Shown: in pieces, positions 60,429-64,000 of the stretch
How the letters are laid out: each line of letters opens with the position of its first letter
How positions within the stretch are numbered: the stretch's first letter is position 1
From: DAISJD01 sp036821645
Lineage (GTDB): Bacteria > Pseudomonadota > Alphaproteobacteria > ATCC43930 > CGMCC-115725
Assembly: GCA_036821645.1 (NCBI GenBank)
Contig: DAISJD010000001.1
Location: 1 to 64,000, forward strand
DNA: 64,000 nt
Direction: 5' to 3'
Notes under the pieces: model-generated
Told to the model about the DNA's origin: nothing
Databases searched by the model: none
The model's input: only the letters and a program-made list of their open reading frames with translations
Made by a program: the position numbers and the translations under genes

Positions 60429-61778
60429 ATGATCGTGAGGCTGGCCAAGCTGCTTTCCCTTTCGGTCGCGATTGGCGCGACCGCCCTTTTCTTAGGGGCA
60501 CAGTCGGCTTCGGCCGAAATCCCGTCACCCCCGGATACCCATATCGGCGTATCCTCGTGTGCGGGTGCCCCTTGTCATGGGTCCGTGCAAAACACCGGCA
60601 AAAAAATCAACGGTGTTTTGCAAAACGAATATTTAACCTGGCAACGCAGTGATAAGCACGCCAAGGCGTTCAGCGTCCTGCAAGGTGATCTCAGCAAGCG
60701 GATTGCCCGCAATCTTGGCCTGCCAAGTGCTGAAAAAGCCGAAATCTGCCTTGATTGTCATGCGGACAATATCCGTCAAGATCTGCGCGGCATCCAATAC
60801 CAACAAGCCGACGGGGTTGGCTGCGAGGCGTGCCACGGCGGTGCCCAGCGTTGGCTTGGCCCGCACGCGACAGGCAAGCTTGATCACAAGGTGCTCGTCT
60901 CGGAATACGGCATGTATCCGACCGACCGTCCGGTCGATCGCGCCAAACTGTGCATGAATTGCCATTTTGGCGATGCAAATCGTTTCGTCACTCATAAGAT
61001 CATGGGGGCCGGTCACCCGCGTCTCGTGTTCGAACTGCAAACCTTCACCCAAATCGAACCCGCGCACTTCCAAATCGACGATATTTATCGCAAGCGCAAG
61101 CGCGTCTATAAGGGCGTCCAAGTGTGGGCCGCAGGCCAGGCGATTTCGTTGCAGCGGATGGTGACGGAACTGCAAAATCCAAAGCGCAAGGGTGAAGGGG
61201 CTTTCCCCGAACTCGTGTTCTTCGATTGCCATGCCTGTCATCACCCGATGAGCAACCTGCGCTGGGAAAAACGCGAAAGCACGATGGTGGCACCCGGCAT
61301 CCCACACTTCAACGACGCGAATGCGGTCATGTTGAAGGCGATTGCCGCCAGGGTTTCACCCGAACTTGGCAACGCCCTGCAAAAGGAAATGCTGGGTCTG
61401 CATCTGGCCTTGTCGCAAGGCCAAGGCAATGCCCAGGAACGGGCCCGGGCCATCGGCGAGATCACCGGTAAGCTTGCCGATCAATTGGGCGAACACGAAT
61501 ATACCCGCGAAGATATGCAGGCGATGCTGTCCGCCCTGGTTGCGGCCGCCCGTGCGGGCGATACCACCGACTATGTAACGGCCGAACAGACGACCATGGC
61601 GATTTCGTCCATCATCTCAACCCTCAATCAGGATGGGGTGATGAACGGGACTCAATATGCCGCTTTGAAGTTGGCACTTGACCAATGCTACGCTGCGACC
61701 AACAAAGAAGAACTCTACGAACCGAAGAAGTTTGTCGCAGCCATGGCGGCCGTTTCGCAGGCCCTGCCTAACCTATAA
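60429..61778 (+). CDS. Secreted multihaem cytochrome c (c554-like), one CX4CH site
   Basis: A 449-residue periplasmic protein. Signal peptide 1-29 (ends ASAE). Haem motifs: C44AGAPC49H (CX4CH), C107LDCH, C132EACH, C175MNCH and C267HACH, so five predicted haems, the first non-canonical. The layout with TWQRSDKHAKAF and GCEACHGGAQRW resembles the cytochrome-c554 family. The C-terminal 170 residues are helical and haem-free. GGAG lies eight bases before ATG 60429. It directly follows the ccm genes, which would mature it. Substrate unknown; nitrogen or sulfur compounds are usual for the family. Confidence 0.9.
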   Translation: MIVRLAKLLSLSVAIGATALFLGAQSASAEIPSPPDTHIGVSSCAGAPCHGSVQNTGKKINGVLQNEYLTWQRSDKHAKAFSVLQGDLSKRIARNLGLPSAEKAEICLDCHADNIRQDLRGIQYQQADGVGCEACHGGAQRWLGPHATGKLDHKVLVSEYGMYPTDRPVDRAKLCMNCHFGDANRFVTHKIMGAGHPRLVFELQTFTQIEPAHFQIDDIYRKRKRVYKGVQVWAAGQAISLQRMVTELQNPKRKGEGAFPELVFFDCHACHHPMSNLRWEKRESTMVAPGIPHFNDANAVMLKAIAARVSPELGNALQKEMLGLHLALSQGQGNAQERARAIGEITGKLADQLGEHEYTREDMQAMLSALVAAARAGDTTDYVTAEQTTMAISSIISTLNQDGVMNGTQYAALKLALDQCYAATNKEELYEPKKFVAAMAAVSQALPNL

Positions 61779-62365
61779 TCGAGGCTGTCGATCGGGGGAT
61801 TACCCCGATCGGTTGCCATCATGAAATATCTTGCGCCGTACAACCATTGTACGGCGCTTTTTTTGTCCTTAACATTTTGTCCATTGCGACTGATCGGCGC
61901 TTGCGATCATAAAAAAATAATCGTTCGCATGCAAATTGGCAGAGACAAAACCACATCTTTGTATGAAATTGATCCAGGACAAGGTATAGACAACCCAGTA
62001 CGGTGGATCAAATACCGACGATCAAACCCAGGCTCCATAATTTTTTCGGTTATTTTCTGAATTAGGAAAACGATTAACTAGTAAATAAATATACAAAACA
62101 CACTTGTTGTCTCAGAATAATCGCGAACAACCAGTCGTAAAAAATATAATTAAACACAGATCCCCTATGCCAACGGCGATAACCAAGGCAGGCAGTATCG
62201 ATTGTAGAGCAACACCAAAAGATTATTTTATAAAAAATCAGGCCTAAGCCTCGTTCGATCATCGACAGGACCGGTATGATCTGCGAAATATAGCGATGTA
62301 ACTCAGTCGTCCTATCGTCAGTGTATTAAGAATCGCTCTTAATATCAAGTGAGAAGTGCCCAGTC
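61779..62365. other. Intergenic region, terminator then AT-rich DNA
   Basis: About 590 bp. The left end holds a small GATCGGGG...CCCCGATC hairpin (from 61790) and the intrinsic terminator at 61833-61864. The rest is AT-rich with no supported gene. Confidence 0.5.
61833..61864 (+). terminator. Intrinsic terminator of the multihaem cytochrome gene
   Basis: GCGCCGTACAA (61833-61843), CCA loop, TTGTACGGCGC (61847-61857), then seven T: an 11-bp perfect stem with a T-run, 54 bp past the stop. Confidence 0.9.
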
Positions 62366-63181
62366 ATGCTTATCACTTTCTGGGGTGTTCGCGGGAGTAT
62401 CCCCTGCCCGGAACCCACGCACATGAGAGCCGGTGGCAATACCAGTTGCGTTGGCGTCAGCGTCGCTGGCCGCGAGTTTTTGTTTGATGCGGGAACGGGA
62501 CTGCGGGCCGCAGGGCGCCATCTTCTCCAGAACGGCAAGCAAGACTACACCATCCTTCTGGGACATACACATCACGATCATATCAGCGGATTCCCCTTTT
62601 TTATGCCCGCTTACCAGCCGGGAACCCGGATTCAGATCCTTGCCGGCCACCTTGCCAGCGCCGGTGGGGTGCGACAAATTTTCGCCGACCAAATGTCCGC
62701 CCCCCTTTTTCCCGTTCGGCTTGACGGCTTAAAAGCGAATTTATCTTTTGAAGATTTCAACGCTGGCGACACGATCGACGCTGGCGATGGAATTTCGATT
62801 CGAACGATCGCGCTCAATCATCCTGGTGGGGCAACTGGGTATCGGCTAGATTATAATGGAAAATCAATATGTTATGTGACAGACACCGAACATGAGCCGG
62901 AAGTTCTCGACAAGGAATTGCTCGCATTGGTTCAAGACACCGATTTACTCGTCTACGATTCAACCTATACGGATGAGGAATTTGAACAACGCAGGGGATG
63001 GGGGCATTCAAGCTGGGAACATGGCGTAAGAATTAGCCAAGCTGCACAAGTAAAAAACTATGTTTTGTTTCACCATGACCCTGATCATGATGATATTTTC
63101 TTAGATGAAATAGAGAAGAAAGCAAAATTTTTATTCCCTGGTTCCATCTTAGGCCGTGAAGGCCTCAAGATAACACTCTAA
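62366..63181 (+). CDS. Metallo-beta-lactamase-fold hydrolase
   Basis: A 271-residue protein with the MBL metal site HTHHDH (His67, His69, Asp71, His72), a further His in IALNHPGGATGYRLDY, Asp in VTDTEHEP, and a closing His in VLFHHDPDHDD. The N-terminus LITFWGVRGSIPCPEP is typical of MBL proteins often linked to signalling or phosphodiesterase functions. A start at 62366 is well supported by the family opening. Lies between the multihaem cytochrome and the NAD(P)-binding gene on the same strand. Confidence 0.9.
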   Translation: MLITFWGVRGSIPCPEPTHMRAGGNTSCVGVSVAGREFLFDAGTGLRAAGRHLLQNGKQDYTILLGHTHHDHISGFPFFMPAYQPGTRIQILAGHLASAGGVRQIFADQMSAPLFPVRLDGLKANLSFEDFNAGDTIDAGDGISIRTIALNHPGGATGYRLDYNGKSICYVTDTEHEPEVLDKELLALVQDTDLLVYDSTYTDEEFEQRRGWGHSSWEHGVRISQAAQVKNYVLFHHDPDHDDIFLDEIEKKAKFLFPGSILGREGLKITL

Positions 63182-63414
63182 ACATGCCATGGTACACTTA
63201 GGAAAAAAACGCGAATTTACCCCTGGTCGGTGTCATAATGAATCGCGTAAAGGTTTCACATTTCTGATCTAGTGTGCGATTATCCGGATCAAGGATAAGT
63301 CTCATACCGGATGCTACACAGGACCACGGGCTCCCATAATTGGTGCAGCCCTCGATCATGGAGGCTGTTGACCGTGTCTTGCGTTACCCTATCAACATTC
63401 TGCGGCGTGAACGG

Positions 63415-64000
63415 ATGAACGAGATTTACGAAGTCGCCATCATCGGCTCTGGTCCTGGTGGTCTTTCAGCTGCTGTGACCGCTGCGAAGCAAGGCCTCTC
63501 GCATATCATGCTGGAGCGCACAGACCATCTTTCTGATACTTTGTACAAATATCAGAAGGGCAAGGGCGTGATGGCCCACCCTGTGAAGCTCCCCTTGCAG
63601 GCCGACGTTCATTTCGATGAGGATAATCGGGAAACCATCCTCGGCTGGTGGAACGATGCCGTGCGCGATGCCGGAACGAACGTCGTCTACAACAGCGAAG
63701 TGACCGGCGTTACCGGACAAAAAGGCGATTTTACGATCACCGTGAAAGACGGGCCGACCTATAAGGCCCGCCATGTGATTCTGGGAATCGGTCTCCAAGG
63801 CAATATTCGCCTGTTGGGCGTGCCAGGGCAGGATCGGCCCTGGGTGCAGTACCAACTCGACGATCCCGACGAATACCACAACGAGCGGATCACCGTGGTT
63901 GGGGCGGGCGATGCTGGGATTGAAAACGCACTGGCCCTTGCAACCCACAATGATTTGACCATCGTCAATCGCGAAAAGGGCTTCATTCGTGCGAAGCCTG
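63415..64000 (+). CDS. NAD(P)/FAD-dependent oxidoreductase, thioredoxin-reductase-like (partial)
   Basis: The first 195 codons are visible; the gene runs off the window. Two nucleotide-binding motifs are present: FAD site VAIIGSGPGGLSAAVTA and, 155 residues later, NAD(P) site ITVVGAGDAGIENALAL. Between them are HVILGIGLQGN and MAHPVKLPLQADV. This is the YpdA/thioredoxin-reductase-like layout. In related bacteria such proteins can carry extra iron-sulfur or cNMP domains, which cannot be checked here. Start ATG 63415; ATG 63358 is in frame and adds 19 residues. Confidence 0.85.
   Translation, partial: MNEIYEVAIIGSGPGGLSAAVTAAKQGLSHIMLERTDHLSDTLYKYQKGKGVMAHPVKLPLQADVHFDEDNRETILGWWNDAVRDAGTNVVYNSEVTGVTGQKGDFTITVKDGPTYKARHVILGIGLQGNIRLLGVPGQDRPWVQYQLDDPDEYHNERITVVGAGDAGIENALALATHNDLTIVNREKGFIRAKP

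Noticed and set aside
61821..62060. A 79-codon plus frame after the multihaem cytochrome
   Set aside because: It runs straight through the intrinsic terminator at 61833-61864, so translation of it is implausible.

Overview
The window looks like chromosomal DNA of an alphaproteobacterium, most likely order Rhodospirillales in the broad sense. The evidence is the gene content and order: glyA-nrdR-ribD-ribE-ribBA-ribH-nusB-thiL, a DivL-type kinase with Tyr in place of the H-box His, a MucR/Ros-family regulator, GapR (DUF2312), two YdcH/DUF465 proteins, a TIGR02444 protein, ccmF-ccmH-ccmI, and the hopanoid genes hpnI-hpnJ-hpnK-hpnL. Most of the sequence is moderately GC-rich. Genus and species cannot be fixed from the sequence alone.

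Layout. 0-5.3 kb holds housekeeping and membrane genes: YdcH-like, ubiX, TIGR02444, a second YdcH-like, TerC/YjbE, flavin reductase, an FlhF-like GTPase and DedA. 5.6-9.5 kb is an envelope-stress block: a DegP/HtrA protease, then an OmpR-type regulator overlapping its histidine kinase. 9.5-14.1 kb is a compact hopanoid side-chain operon (hpnIJKL), in which hpnK appears to start at CTG. 14.3-18.7 kb holds a GST, a TonB-dependent receptor behind two Zur-like operators, and a beta-barrel porin. 18.9-28.3 kb is a surface-polysaccharide region: asparagine synthase-like protein, three GT4-type glycosyltransferases (one with an N-terminal 21-bp tandem repeat), a UDP-glucuronate-epimerase-like protein, a GmhB-like phosphatase and a phytoene-desaturase/HpnE-like FAD enzyme.

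28.3-34.1 kb is the accessory part. It contains a decayed toxin-antitoxin pair, a CRISPR array of 8 repeats and 7 spacers with no cas gene anywhere in the window, a repeat-like fragment beyond the array, an XRE regulator, a TetR regulator with three matching operator-like sites and a two-gene target (HPP membrane protein plus haem-oxygenase-like diiron-type protein). It ends with AT-rich genes for two paralogous small membrane proteins, one broken in a T8 tract, and an unknown ORF.

34.2-45.4 kb returns to core genes: prs, a secreted GH25 lysozyme, a VOC protein, a FliL-like protein, the riboflavin/NusB/ThiL operon, nrdR, glyA and mucR. 45.4-54.5 kb holds divL, ahcY, gapR, a TrmN6-like methyltransferase, a polyprenyl diphosphate synthase, tRNA-Pro(CGG), an ABC exporter and a cytochrome c. 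55.1-64 kb holds a small secreted protein, ccmF-ccmH-ccmI (with an internally duplicated CcmI), a pentahaem cytochrome with one CX4CH site, a metallo-beta-lactamase-fold hydrolase and the start of an NAD(P)/FAD-binding protein cut by the window end.

The genes group into four processes: outer-membrane and surface building (hopanoids, polysaccharide, DegP, two-component system), riboflavin/one-carbon metabolism, c-type cytochrome maturation with its client cytochromes, and cell-cycle regulation (DivL, GapR, MucR). Several strong hairpins mark the ends of convergent units. Protein identifications rest on recognised motifs and family architecture; no database search was possible.
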